Positions 8,468 through 17,592 of a DNA stretch of 63,693 bases are shown piece by piece; the stretch's first letter is position 1, and each line of letters begins with the position of its first letter. The translations under genes and the position numbers were made by a program. A model generated the notes under the pieces. The model made no database searches and was not told where the DNA came from. It was given only the letters and a program-made list of their open reading frames with translations. Source of the DNA: Halarchaeoplasma sp046498385 (GTDB lineage: Archaea; Thermoplasmatota; Thermoplasmata; Halarchaeoplasmatales; Halarchaeoplasmataceae); assembly GCA_046498385.1 (NCBI GenBank), contig JAWOAU010000084.1, positions 1 to 63,693 on the forward strand, read 5' to 3'.

Positions 8468-10204
8468 TCATAATACTGAAGGTATGTATCCCCAGAGGTC
8501 AAAAGTATAAACAAAAAGACAGATTCCGAAGAATGAAAGTGGTAAGTGTGTTAGGTCCTTATCCATCAGTATTGTTACGAAAAGAGAAATTGCCGCTATG
8601 ATACCGATGGTGACCAGTCCTACACCTACCGCTGCGGGCAGCAGGAATAGAGGTAAAAGTATCAGACTTCCGGGCAGTGTACTCATCCATCCCATCTTCT
8701 CGGTTAGTTTTGGGAAGTATGCGATGATAAATACGGTTATAAAAAGAGCAAACATCAGCAGCATAATAGCTCCTTCTAAGGGTGGGGTTCGTGATAGGTT
8801 TAGGGTTGTGAACTCAAGCGTGTATGGGTCCATGATCCTAAGTTTCCACACGTTGGGAGTATATACGCCTAACAAAAAGATCAGTACGGTTGCGAATCCA
8901 AAAGTACTGCTCTGAATAAGTGAAAAAATGTCATTCCCATCTTTGAAGGATAAATATATAAGAGCCGCAGCTACGGCAAAGATGATCAATGCTCTATCAG
9001 GTCCCATCATGAAAGCAAAGGACCCCCCTGCCAGCAAAGAAACGATGGACATGTGTTTTGAAGCCCATTTCGGGAGTTCTGGGTCTTCTTTACCGTACTC
9101 GGAGATAAAGGATGCAAAGCAACCTAAAAAGAATCCTATGCATACCACGTAAAATACGTATGGGAAGTGGAGTATGTATCCGGGATCCACGGCCCAACCC
9201 ATGGAAAAATCAGGGTCCAGTGTATGGATGGAAGCCGTTCCCAACAAAGCCGAACCGCTCGTGACGAATACGATGGGCTTTCTTATCGTTCGAAGAATCT
9301 TTTTAAGCAGATCCCTATGAGTCATCCACAGGGTTAGAACCATCATAGAGGTGGTAAGGATGAAGAAGAACATGGTTATGAACAAGGAGCGCTGCTGTTT
9401 TGCTAGGGAGGATGCCAAACCGTCTTCTGCAATGATTTCGGTGAAGGTATAACCGTACTTTTCCATGAATACATAATATTTCGTATATATGTTCAATTTG
9501 AAGTAATCCAGCACAATTATCGTGTCTTTGAAACTGAATATTGTTGGGACTACGGCGCTGATGAACCAGATAACAAACCATATTCCGTATAATCCGAAGT
9601 AAAGTGAAGAGATCTTGTTTATTACCGATTTCCACATCCCGTTTTTGATTTCAGAAAAGATTTTATGAAATTTTGTTTTTACTATGATGTATAACCCTGC
9701 AGAGACCATTATTGCCGTGGCCATGTTTTTTAAACCAGTGCTTATCTCTTCCGCCCTCCACATGTTCACGATGTTCAGATCCGGTATTTTATCAAAAAAT
9801 GTAAGGTCCGCTGCAAAATATGCGTATAGCCCGGATTCCTCCATTCCTCCCAGCCCTAGGATATAGTGATCTATGAAGGGTGGCAGCATCACAAATACGA
9901 ATCCCAAAATTATTATAGTATACACTTTCTTTAAACGTGTATCTGTAGCTAATTTTAAGATCAGAACTCCTATGACTAACACAGGGAAGTTGAATGCCAC
10001 ATGCTGTACAACTAGGTACATAGAAAAAACAGGATACTCAAAAAATATAGACTCGGTTATCGACCTGACCACGCCGATAATTACCAGAAATATGAATGCT
10101 GTTAAAGGCGTCAGCGGTACGTTTTCTAGATAATCGATTATCTTGTTCAAGTAGGCCCAGACAACGTTCTCTCCTGAGTTTGGATGGCTTTCCTTTTTTT
10201 CCAT
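8468..10204 (-). CDS. Polytopic membrane protein of unknown function
   Basis: The 578 residues contain roughly 12-15 hydrophobic helices spread over the whole length, with short charged loops. No signature of a transporter, glycosyltransferase or prenyltransferase that I recognise is present. The segment after residue ~330 has a long run of closely spaced helices, and short soluble stretches occur around residues 120-160 and 240-280. The start ATG (MEKKESHPNSGENVVW) gives a short soluble N-terminus before the first helix. It is divergent from the transglutaminase-like surface protein; a shared role at the cell envelope is only a guess. Confidence 0.7.
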   Translation of the reverse strand: MEKKESHPNSGENVVWAYLNKIIDYLENVPLTPLTAFIFLVIIGVVRSITESIFFEYPVFSMYLVVQHVAFNFPVLVIGVLILKLATDTRLKKVYTIIILGFVFVMLPPFIDHYILGLGGMEESGLYAYFAADLTFFDKIPDLNIVNMWRAEEISTGLKNMATAIMVSAGLYIIVKTKFHKIFSEIKNGMWKSVINKISSLYFGLYGIWFVIWFISAVVPTIFSFKDTIIVLDYFKLNIYTKYYVFMEKYGYTFTEIIAEDGLASSLAKQQRSLFITMFFFILTTSMMVLTLWMTHRDLLKKILRTIRKPIVFVTSGSALLGTASIHTLDPDFSMGWAVDPGYILHFPYVFYVVCIGFFLGCFASFISEYGKEDPELPKWASKHMSIVSLLAGGSFAFMMGPDRALIIFAVAAALIYLSFKDGNDIFSLIQSSTFGFATVLIFLLGVYTPNVWKLRIMDPYTLEFTTLNLSRTPPLEGAIMLLMFALFITVFIIAYFPKLTEKMGWMSTLPGSLILLPLFLLPAAVGVGLVTIGIIAAISLFVTILMDKDLTHLPLSFFGICLFVYTFDLWGYIPSVL

Positions 10205-10268
10205 CTATCGAAGTCATGTTATCCCTTCTATAATTTCTTTTTCCCGTAAAGGTGTTCAATGACACGAA

Positions 10269-10280
10269 AAAAGTATATAG
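10269..10280 (+). promoter_or_regulatory. TATA box for a leaderless mRNA
   Basis: The string AAAAAGTATATAG has a purine-rich BRE followed by TATATA. Its centre lies about 27 bases before the ATG at 10304, the spacing expected when transcription starts at or next to the start codon. Confidence 0.6.
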
Positions 10281-10303
10281 GGTATAGAAGAGTAGATAAA
10301 CAT

Positions 10304-12142
10304 ATGTCTCATAGACTCTTATCTGCGGACTACAAAAGTAAAAATGTGGCTTTACTTGTAATCTCCTTGCTGTTATTGCCCTTGATATCAATAGGTATCA
10401 GTAGCGCCGATGGTCTTAATGAGGACATCCCGCTTTGGCTTCACGAACAATTGGGTACGGATCCCGATGATCCTCAAAGTCTAGGTGTTTATGTGATTTA
10501 CGATCCAGACTATCACACACTAAGATACAACTGTTGGACTACGTATGAAAATGAAAACTCTACCGAATCTATTATCATAGCCAGGGAGCGTGTAGTGGTT
10601 CGACGAGGTGTCGCACTGGAATTAGATGGATATACGGATGCGGATGCGGAGATATGGGAGACTAGGAGTGGTATGACACCTCTTCAGACTGAAAAATTGG
10701 AGGACGGTTGGCGGATCGGCATTCCCAGTGATTCAACCATAGGCAAATATGTATTTTCCCTGTCTGAGGGTAACTGGACCGCGGAGATGGACATATTTGT
10801 TATCTACGATCCAAGGACTACGAGTATTCCAGAGGATAAACTGAAAGCCTATGCTTATGATGAGGGCGGTACTCGCCCGGAAAAAGATTACATTGTAACC
10901 GACGGGCTTCAAGTAGTGGAAGGGACCCTTAGACCCTTTGGGGATAATAGAGAGGACCGGTGGGACATGTACGAATTTTCCTTAGCGGCAGCCGGCGGTA
11001 GTGAGAACACCCAAGAGGCGGCGGCACGTTTAGGACGGGTGGTAGCCCAACGTTGTGTAGCGATACCATCGGCGATGACATATCAACCTAAACTAAGAGA
11101 TGCCTCACAGATCCTTTTTGGTAGTGGTGTCACACAGCTACACGGAACTCCATTCAATTATACTGGTCTTACCTTAGAAGATGCAGAGATACTAGGTAAT
11201 AACGGCCAAACCATACCGGGCATATCTCACCTAACCGAAGATGAAGAAACTAAGATGATAAATGCGTGGTGTGATGAAACATCCTGGGCAGCAACCGCAC
11301 TTCTTCGTTCCATCGGTATACCCGCTAGAGTTTCGTCGGTCCACCCTTCGGAGGATACGAGATTCATGGGTCATTTCATGGCCGAGGTATGGTTCGAAGA
11401 ATCTTTATACCACACGGATTGGGGTGAGGATCAAGGTGGATGGTATGTACTGGATTCAGATGAATGGAACGCGGAATGGTATGTTTCTAACCCCGTGTTC
11501 TGGTCAGCGTCGGGAGAATGTATTTCATCTCGGACGAATTATGGCCGCATGGGGGAGGTACTTTATATGGGTGAATATAATATAGATGGGATTTATTCAT
11601 CTGGTTTGGGGGATGCATACGAATTAGATGATTTTATCGAAGTTACTGATTGCTATCTAGAAGGTGAGGATATTTTACTTGATTACGGCACACTGACTAA
11701 ATTAAAAGGTAGAGGTGGTGGTGATTATTTCAAAGTAGATTTGAGAGTCAACTCCCGCTTAAGTTTAAACTCCTCTCAATCACTTGATGCAGGTTTATAC
11801 GTTTCAGAAGAGAATTACCCTGTTATACCAATTGTACCCGAGGGTTATCCGTTTCAAGGTACTGTTGAAAGTTATGTTGGTGAGGAGGTAATACTTGGAA
11901 GAGGTACCTACTATATTGCGGTATATGCTCCAAAGAACGGTCATGCGGCGTTTGAAGGTGACTTTGGAGAATATACCCTGTCCATGGAAAGTACTCCTCA
12001 CCTATCTCCAGATTTTGACCCCCCTGATGAGGAACCCGAAGAAACAAGAACAGGCATTCAAAGGTATATTGGCCATATAGTTGGCATTTTATTGTTAACT
12101 ACATGGGTACTCTCCTACGTAGTAAAGAAAAAAACTAGTTGA
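10304..12142 (+). CDS. Secreted transglutaminase-like protein with PPC-like domain and C-terminal anchor
   Basis: The protein (612 residues) has a signal peptide (NVALLVISLLLLPLISIG), a central transglutaminase-like domain and a C-terminal membrane helix ending KKKTS. The catalytic triad is visible. The Cys of NAWCDETSW lies 14 residues before GIPAR, as in the family. The His is in GHFMAEVWFE and the Asp in WYVLDSDEW. A beta-rich segment near residues 470-590 resembles the bacterial pre-peptidase C-terminal domain. The start at 10304 is preferred because a TATA box (10274-10279) sits 27 bases before it, inside the first codons of the longer open frame. Protein cross-linking or peptidase action at the cell surface is inferred. 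Confidence 0.8.
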   Translation: MSHRLLSADYKSKNVALLVISLLLLPLISIGISSADGLNEDIPLWLHEQLGTDPDDPQSLGVYVIYDPDYHTLRYNCWTTYENENSTESIIIARERVVVRRGVALELDGYTDADAEIWETRSGMTPLQTEKLEDGWRIGIPSDSTIGKYVFSLSEGNWTAEMDIFVIYDPRTTSIPEDKLKAYAYDEGGTRPEKDYIVTDGLQVVEGTLRPFGDNREDRWDMYEFSLAAAGGSENTQEAAARLGRVVAQRCVAIPSAMTYQPKLRDASQILFGSGVTQLHGTPFNYTGLTLEDAEILGNNGQTIPGISHLTEDEETKMINAWCDETSWAATALLRSIGIPARVSSVHPSEDTRFMGHFMAEVWFEESLYHTDWGEDQGGWYVLDSDEWNAEWYVSNPVFWSASGECISSRTNYGRMGEVLYMGEYNIDGIYSSGLGDAYELDDFIEVTDCYLEGEDILLDYGTLTKLKGRGGGDYFKVDLRVNSRLSLNSSQSLDAGLYVSEENYPVIPIVPEGYPFQGTVESYVGEEVILGRGTYYIAVYAPKNGHAAFEGDFGEYTLSMESTPHLSPDFDPPDEEPEETRTGIQRYIGHIVGILLLTTWVLSYVVKKKTS

Positions 12143-12206
12143 AATCGAACATGTTAAAAAACTTCGAAAAAGTTTATACATATCAGTTTCTTCTTCTTAA
12201 TGGTTT

Positions 12207-13091
12207 ATGGCTAAAAAGATACGAGATGAAATAGGTGGAACCTTCTGCTCTTCCTGTGGTAAAAGCGTAGACGAGGATGACCTAGAGTGTTCTAATTGTG
12301 GGGGATCTCTGGACGCGGACATAGTTGAGGAGATGGAATGCCTTTCCTGTGGCTTTAAATCAAAGATCAATGAAGAAGAATGCCCGATATGTGGAGGGAA
12401 TATACTTCTAAAAGAGGGGGAAAGTGAAGCGGGCGAAGTAAATACTTCTGAGATGGATGAAACTGAAGGCACTTCGATCGTGCATGATTATCCTGCGGAT
12501 TTGGTTTCTTTAGATGGGTTATACAAATATGTTGAAGAAAGAGAAAATGAATTGACCGAAAAGCTCGATGAAGCAGAAGGTGACTTGAAAAAGCATATCC
12601 TTGATGAGATAGATAATTTAGGTGAATTGAAGGTGAATATATTGGAAATGGAGAACTATGCCAATTATCAGTTTCAAAATTATTTATCCTCGAAACTTAA
12701 CGGTGAGGAGCCAGAGGTTGTACCTGAAAAAGGAAAGGTTTCACCAGAGGAGTGGATGGCGGAACAGCGGCGCATACAGCACGATCTTTTCAAAATAAAG
12801 AATACGGTGGGCACGAAATCCAAAGATAATAAAGACAGCAGTGAAGATAATGTGCAAGCATTAAAAAGGAAGACAAAGAAAAAAGAGAAGGCGTGGAAGA
12901 AAAAAATCACCGAACTTGAGAATGAATTAGAGAGTGCAAAAAAGCTCGACATCGATATAAGAGAGATCAAGGAAGTACTGATAGTGCTGGACGATTTACT
13001 TGGAGGTCTTCCTGACGAAAAGATCGAACAGTTTGCAAAGTCAAAGGATTTTGAATTATATGACAACATCCTTGAAAAATTGGATATCTAG
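12207..13091 (+). CDS. Zinc-ribbon protein with coiled-coil region
   Basis: The first ~75 residues contain two paired zinc ribbons, with Cys pairs CSSCG and CSNCG, then CLSCG and CPICG. Next is an acidic linker with helices (residues 100-180) and a Lys/Glu-rich coiled coil (residues 205-255). The C-terminus DLLGGLPDEKIEQFAKSKDF resembles a short helical region found in other archaeal zinc-ribbon proteins. A TATA box (TTTATACA, 12173-12180) precedes the ATG at close to leaderless spacing. The giant coiled-coil gene starts 11 bases after the stop, so the two are probably one operon and may act together. The biochemical role is unknown. Confidence 0.8.
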   Translation: MAKKIRDEIGGTFCSSCGKSVDEDDLECSNCGGSLDADIVEEMECLSCGFKSKINEEECPICGGNILLKEGESEAGEVNTSEMDETEGTSIVHDYPADLVSLDGLYKYVEERENELTEKLDEAEGDLKKHILDEIDNLGELKVNILEMENYANYQFQNYLSSKLNGEEPEVVPEKGKVSPEEWMAEQRRIQHDLFKIKNTVGTKSKDNKDSSEDNVQALKRKTKKKEKAWKKKITELENELESAKKLDIDIREIKEVLIVLDDLLGGLPDEKIEQFAKSKDFELYDNILEKLDI

Positions 13092-13102
13092 GTGTTATTC
13101 AA

Positions 13103-16100
13103 ATGGGTCTACGAGATAAAGCGAAGAAAGCTCTGGAAGCTGAAGAGAGTGCTGCTGCTGATTCAATATCCGGTAGTATAGAGAGTAAAGAAGAGCGTAT
13201 TAAAGCATTGGAAGAAAAAATATCCGAGCTTGAGAATCGTAAAAGGGCCCTTGCAGCTGAAGTAAAGAATCAGGAAATCAAGCTGAAGCAGGTAAACGAT
13301 GAATTTGTAGAGGCCTCTAAGGCCGAACCCCTAATTTCGGATGATGAGGGTATTTTGAAAGATGAATTAAAACAGAAGCAAAATGAGTTGAAAAAGAAAG
13401 AAAAACAGATGAATGATGAGATAAGGTATATTGAAGAATATAAGAAAGGTGTACTTTCACATCAAAGGGAACTTAAGGAGAAGGAAAAAGAACTGAATCA
13501 AGAGATCAGTGCTTTCGAGGAGTACAAAAAAGGTATACTTGAGCATGAGGAGAACCTCGCTGCTAAAGAAAAATATCTGGAGGACCGCGAGTCGGATCTA
13601 TCTGAATTTCAGGGTGAAAAAGTAGCAGAGCTAGAGTCAGAACTAAAGGCCAAGGAAGAGGAGCTTGAAGAGAAGCGTAAAGAGCTTGATGCCCGCGAGT
13701 CCGAGCTATCCGAACTCGAGGACGAACGAGTAGCAGAGCTAGAGTCAGAACTCAAGGCTAAGGAAGAGGAGCTTGAATCGACCAAGTCCGAGCTATCCGA
13801 ACTCGAGGCCAAGGAAGAAGAACTTGAATCCACCAAGTCCGAGCTAGAGTCAGAACTAAAGGCCAAGGAAGAAGAACTTGAATCCACCAGGTCAGAACTA
13901 GAGTCCGAGCTCAAGGCCAAGGAAGTGCAACTCCAGAGCAAAGAAGAAGAGCTCGAAGAGAAGCGGAAAGAGCTGGAGGCACGCGAATCTGAACTATCCG
14001 AACTAGAGTCAGAACGAGTAGCAGAACTAGAGTCCGAACTCGAGGCCAAGGAAGAAGAACTTGAATCCACCAGGTCAGAACTAGAGTCCGAGCTCAAGGC
14101 CAAGGAAGTGCAACTCCAGAGCAAAGAAGAAGAGCTCGAAGAGAAGCGGAAAGAGCTGGAGGCACGCGAGTCTGAACTATCCGAACTCGAGTCTGAACGA
14201 GTAGCAGAACTAGAGTCCGAGCTCAAGGCCAAGGAAAAGGAGCTTGAATCCACCAAGTCCGAGCTAGAGTCTGAACTAAAGGCTAAGGAAGAAGAACTCG
14301 AGTCCACCAAGTCCGAGCTAGAGTCTGAACTCAAGGCTAAGGAAGAAGAACTTAAGTCCACCAAGTCCGAACTAGAGTCTGAACTAAAGGCCAAGGAAGA
14401 AGAACTTAAGTCCACCAAGTCCGAACTAGAGTCTGATCTCAAGGCCAAGGAAGAAGAGCTTGAATCCACCAAATCAGAACTTAAGGCAAAAGAGGAAGAG
14501 CTGAAAGCCAAGGAAGAGGACCTTGATGTCACGGAAACAGAGCTGAAAGCCAAGGAAGAAGAACTTGAATCTAGGACAGGCGAGCTCCAGAGTAAGGAGG
14601 AAGAACTTGAAGAATCGATGTCCGACCTAGAAGATAGATCTAAGGAATTGGATGATAGGGAGGAAATGATATCGAAGCTCCAGGAAGAGAAGTTATCATC
14701 ATTGGAATCTCATTTTGAGGAACGTGAGGAGAATATTAAAGCCAAAGAGGATAAACTTGAGAGTGAGAAGAAGAATATCAAGAGTAAAGAGAAGGAACTG
14801 AAAGAGAGAGCCAAAGAATTAGATAACAAAGAGGACAAACTTACTGTAACTAAAGAAGAAATTGAATCCAAATTAGAGAATTTGGAGTCACAAGAAGAAG
14901 AATTATCCCACATGCAATCAGATTTGGAAGCTAGAGAGGTTGAACTAGAGGGTTGGGAGGAGGAGTTAGAAGATAATACTACAACTTTAGATGAGAGAGC
15001 TAAGGAATTAGATGGACGTGAGAAAGACATAACAAAATTCCAGAAAGAACAGGACAAAGTCGCTGAGGAGTTGAAGGAACGGACATCCGAACTTGAGAAA
15101 AGAGAAATGGAATTAGATGAAAAGGAGGAGATGGTTCAGACTATCAGGGAAGAGGTAAAAGAACGAGAAAAGAAGGCCGACAAAAGAGAAAAAGAACTTG
15201 AAGAATGGAGTAAAGAGCTCGAAGAGCTCAAGTCCCGTGAAAGTGCAATTGAAGATATGGAAACCATGCTCTCTAAAAAGGAAGCAAATTTGGATATCAA
15301 GGAAGCGGAACTTGAGGGTTGGGAGAGCGAGTTAAATGAATCCGTCGTCGCACTCGAAGAGAGGATGGAGAAAGCTGACGAACGTGAGGAAGAGTTAACT
15401 ACACTCCAAGAGAAGCTAGAAGCGAAAGAAAAGGAACAAAAATCACGCCAGAAGGAACTTGACAATCTGGACCAAGAATTGAAGGAAAGGACATCCGAAC
15501 TTGAGAAAAGAGAAACGGAATTAGATGAAAAGGAGGAGATGGTCCAGACTATCAGGGAAGAGGTAAAAGAACGAGAAAAGAAGGCCGACGAAAGAGAAAA
15601 AGAACTCGATGAGCGTAAAGAAGAATACGATGCATGGAAAAAAGAACTAGATGAATTGGAATCCGTTTTAGACGACAAGTCCAAAGAATTAGAAAACCTT
15701 TCCGAAAAATTGGAATCCACACAACAATCCATAGATGCTAGGGCTGAAGATATAGAGGCAAGAGAAAAGAAAATCGAGCAAAAAGAAAAGGAATTGGTAG
15801 AAAGAGAGGAGAAGGTGGACAAACTCTCAAAAGAACTGCAAGAACGTGAGGAGAGTGTAAGTAAGAAAGAGGGCGAACTTACAGAATTGGAATCCACATT
15901 GGATAAAAGGGAAAGTGAGATAGATGATCGGCAAGAAAGCGTAAAGGCAAGAGAGACGGAGGTTTCAGAAAAAGAAGATGAATTAGATAGCCTCTCTACA
16001 GAATTAAAAGAAAAGGAAGAACACCTCTCCGAACGTTCAGAAGAACTTGAAAAATTCAATGAAGAACTGAGTGAAAGGAAGAAAGAATTAGATGAACGGG

Positions 16101-17590
16101 AGGCTTTACAAGCAAAGACTAGTGCGGATTTGGAACTTGAAGAAAGAACACTTCACGAACTCAGAGACGAACTCGGTGAATGGAGGACTGAGTTAAAGAA
16201 AAGAGAGGCGGAATTGGAGTCCTATATAGATGAAACCGAAGATAGGCTTATCAAACGCGAAGCCGCCGTTGAAGAAAAAGAAGCTATAATCTCAGACAAG
16301 GAGAAGGAACTCTCAAAACAGGAAAAGGAACTTAACAAGCGAGAGGGTGGAATATCTCGTAGAGAGGAGGCGGTAGAAGAGTCTAGAGCGGAGCTTGATG
16401 TGAAAGAAGACGAACTACTATTCGAAGAAAAAGGCCTCATGGAGTTGAGAAATGAGTTAGAATCATGGCGGGATGAGCTTTATGAACTCAAACAGGATGT
16501 AGATCGGGACCTCCTTACGGCCAAGTCAAAATGGGATGATATTCGTAGGATGGAAGCAAAGCTAGGGGAAAGGGAATCATCGGTACAGCAGGACAAGGAA
16601 ACAGTGGAGGCCGGTAAGAAAGAAGTGATATCCTTGTGGACGGAGGTCGGAGATAAACTTGAGCGGCTAAAGCTAACTGAAGAAGACCTAGATAAGAAGC
16701 GGGACAAATTAAAACTATTAGAGAAGGACCTCAGCAGTAAAAAGAAAGAACTAGATGAGCGAGAAAGAGGTATAAAGGATAAGATGGTTGAAATGTCCGA
16801 TAGGGAGGGCCGAATACAAGAGCAGGTGGAAGACCTGACGTCCGAGATGGAGAAGATAAACGCCTGGAGCGAAGCCGCTTTGGATAAGGAACAAGAGCTG
16901 ACTAAATGGAATACCGATCTTGAGGAATGGGAAAAGGAGCTGGAAGCTCGCAGAAAGGATATACAAGATGAAAAGAAGAAGCTGGATGAACTCCGGGAAA
17001 GCTTGCCTGAACGTATAGAAAAAGTAAAATCTGAAGAAGAAAAACTTGCGGCGAGAAAAAGAGATGTAGCCGAGCGGGAGAAACATCTAGAAAGGATTGA
17101 ACATCATCTGGAAGACGAAAAAGCAGAACTTGAGGAAGAAAGAGCTCACCTGCAAGAGATAAAGGAAAAAGCTATCGGTTTCATGGACTACGCAAAATCC
17201 AAGAAGGCAAAAGAGGAGGAAAGATTACATGCACAAATCAAGGCTGAGCGGGAGAAACAGGAGAAGGAAAGACGCTTGCTTCAGGAAGATCTCAAGAAGC
17301 GGGAAACTGCACTCGAAGTCCTTGAAAATGAACTATCCACTCGTAAGGCCCATGTCGACGAAGTAGTTGAAAAGCTCGATAGCAGGGAAAGTAAATTAGA
17401 TGAGAGACAAAAGGAACTTTCCGAGGAGAGGGAGAAGATAGCAGAGATGTGGAGCAGCATACAGGAGGAATCGGAAAAGATTCAGGATTTAGAAGAGAGG
17501 GAGCAGCAGATAAAGGAAAAAGAAGCTTTACTGGAAAGGAAAAAGAAACGTATTGAGGAGATGAAGGACCATTTGGAAGGTCTTCTCTGA
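13103..17590 (+). CDS. Giant coiled-coil protein, 1,495 residues, without ATPase heads
   Basis: Almost the entire protein is Glu/Lys/Leu heptad sequence, with units such as ELESELKAKEEELEST and ERTSELEKRE repeated many times. There is no Walker A, no ABC signature, no hinge and no membrane helix, so it is not SMC, Rad50 or MukB. The N-terminus MGLRDKAKKALEAEES could be a short capping or targeting helix. Repeat periods of 18, 61 and 136 residues are visible and nearly identical in DNA, so the gene has grown by duplication. The start has AGGTG seven bases upstream. A filament, tether or scaffold is inferred from shape alone. It converges with the prenyl synthase gene, with two bases between the stops. 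Confidence 0.85.
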   Translation: MGLRDKAKKALEAEESAAADSISGSIESKEERIKALEEKISELENRKRALAAEVKNQEIKLKQVNDEFVEASKAEPLISDDEGILKDELKQKQNELKKKEKQMNDEIRYIEEYKKGVLSHQRELKEKEKELNQEISAFEEYKKGILEHEENLAAKEKYLEDRESDLSEFQGEKVAELESELKAKEEELEEKRKELDARESELSELEDERVAELESELKAKEEELESTKSELSELEAKEEELESTKSELESELKAKEEELESTRSELESELKAKEVQLQSKEEELEEKRKELEARESELSELESERVAELESELEAKEEELESTRSELESELKAKEVQLQSKEEELEEKRKELEARESELSELESERVAELESELKAKEKELESTKSELESELKAKEEELESTKSELESELKAKEEELKSTKSELESELKAKEEELKSTKSELESDLKAKEEELESTKSELKAKEEELKAKEEDLDVTETELKAKEEELESRTGELQSKEEELEESMSDLEDRSKELDDREEMISKLQEEKLSSLESHFEEREENIKAKEDKLESEKKNIKSKEKELKERAKELDNKEDKLTVTKEEIESKLENLESQEEELSHMQSDLEAREVELEGWEEELEDNTTTLDERAKELDGREKDITKFQKEQDKVAEELKERTSELEKREMELDEKEEMVQTIREEVKEREKKADKREKELEEWSKELEELKSRESAIEDMETMLSKKEANLDIKEAELEGWESELNESVVALEERMEKADEREEELTTLQEKLEAKEKEQKSRQKELDNLDQELKERTSELEKRETELDEKEEMVQTIREEVKEREKKADEREKELDERKEEYDAWKKELDELESVLDDKSKELENLSEKLESTQQSIDARAEDIEAREKKIEQKEKELVEREEKVDKLSKELQEREESVSKKEGELTELESTLDKRESEIDDRQESVKARETEVSEKEDELDSLSTELKEKEEHLSERSEELEKFNEELSERKKELDEREALQAKTSADLELEERTLHELRDELGEWRTELKKREAELESYIDETEDRLIKREAAVEEKEAIISDKEKELSKQEKELNKREGGISRREEAVEESRAELDVKEDELLFEEKGLMELRNELESWRDELYELKQDVDRDLLTAKSKWDDIRRMEAKLGERESSVQQDKETVEAGKKEVISLWTEVGDKLERLKLTEEDLDKKRDKLKLLEKDLSSKKKELDERERGIKDKMVEMSDREGRIQEQVEDLTSEMEKINAWSEAALDKEQELTKWNTDLEEWEKELEARRKDIQDEKKKLDELRESLPERIEKVKSEEEKLAARKRDVAEREKHLERIEHHLEDEKAELEEERAHLQEIKEKAIGFMDYAKSKKAKEEERLHAQIKAEREKQEKERRLLQEDLKKRETALEVLENELSTRKAHVDEVVEKLDSRESKLDERQKELSEEREKIAEMWSSIQEESEKIQDLEEREQQIKEKEALLERKKKRIEEMKDHLEGLL
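13739..14500 (+). repeat. Internal tandem repeats (183-bp and 54-bp units) in the coiled-coil gene
   Basis: A 183-bp unit is present twice: CTCAAGGCCAAGGAAGTG recurs at 13910 and 14093. It is followed by a run of 54-bp units encoding ELESELKAKEEELKSTKS. Copies are nearly identical in DNA, not only in protein, which argues for recent expansion or ongoing gene conversion. The opposite strand of this tract is open and Ser-rich only because of codon bias. Confidence 0.85.
15067..15610 (+). repeat. Spaced 136-residue repeat in the coiled-coil gene
   Basis: The segment around ATGGTTCAGACTATCAGGG at 15131 recurs with one base change at 15539, 408 bases later. The similar block covers about 130 bases, encoding ERTSELEKRE to KEREKKAD. 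It shows a second, separate duplication event in the same gene. Confidence 0.75.
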
Positions 17591-17592
17591 GA

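Noticed and set aside
13739..14500. CRISPR-like array in the coiled-coil gene
   Set aside because: The repeats are contiguous, in frame, of unequal length and without unique spacers; they encode heptad repeats.
13609..14553. Long Ser-rich open frame antisense to the coiled-coil gene (also at 14710-15057 and 15136-16059)
   Set aside because: Glu/Lys codons GAA, GAG and AAG read antisense as TTC, CTC and CTT, so stops are rare by composition. There is no ribosome site, no domain and no conserved pattern.
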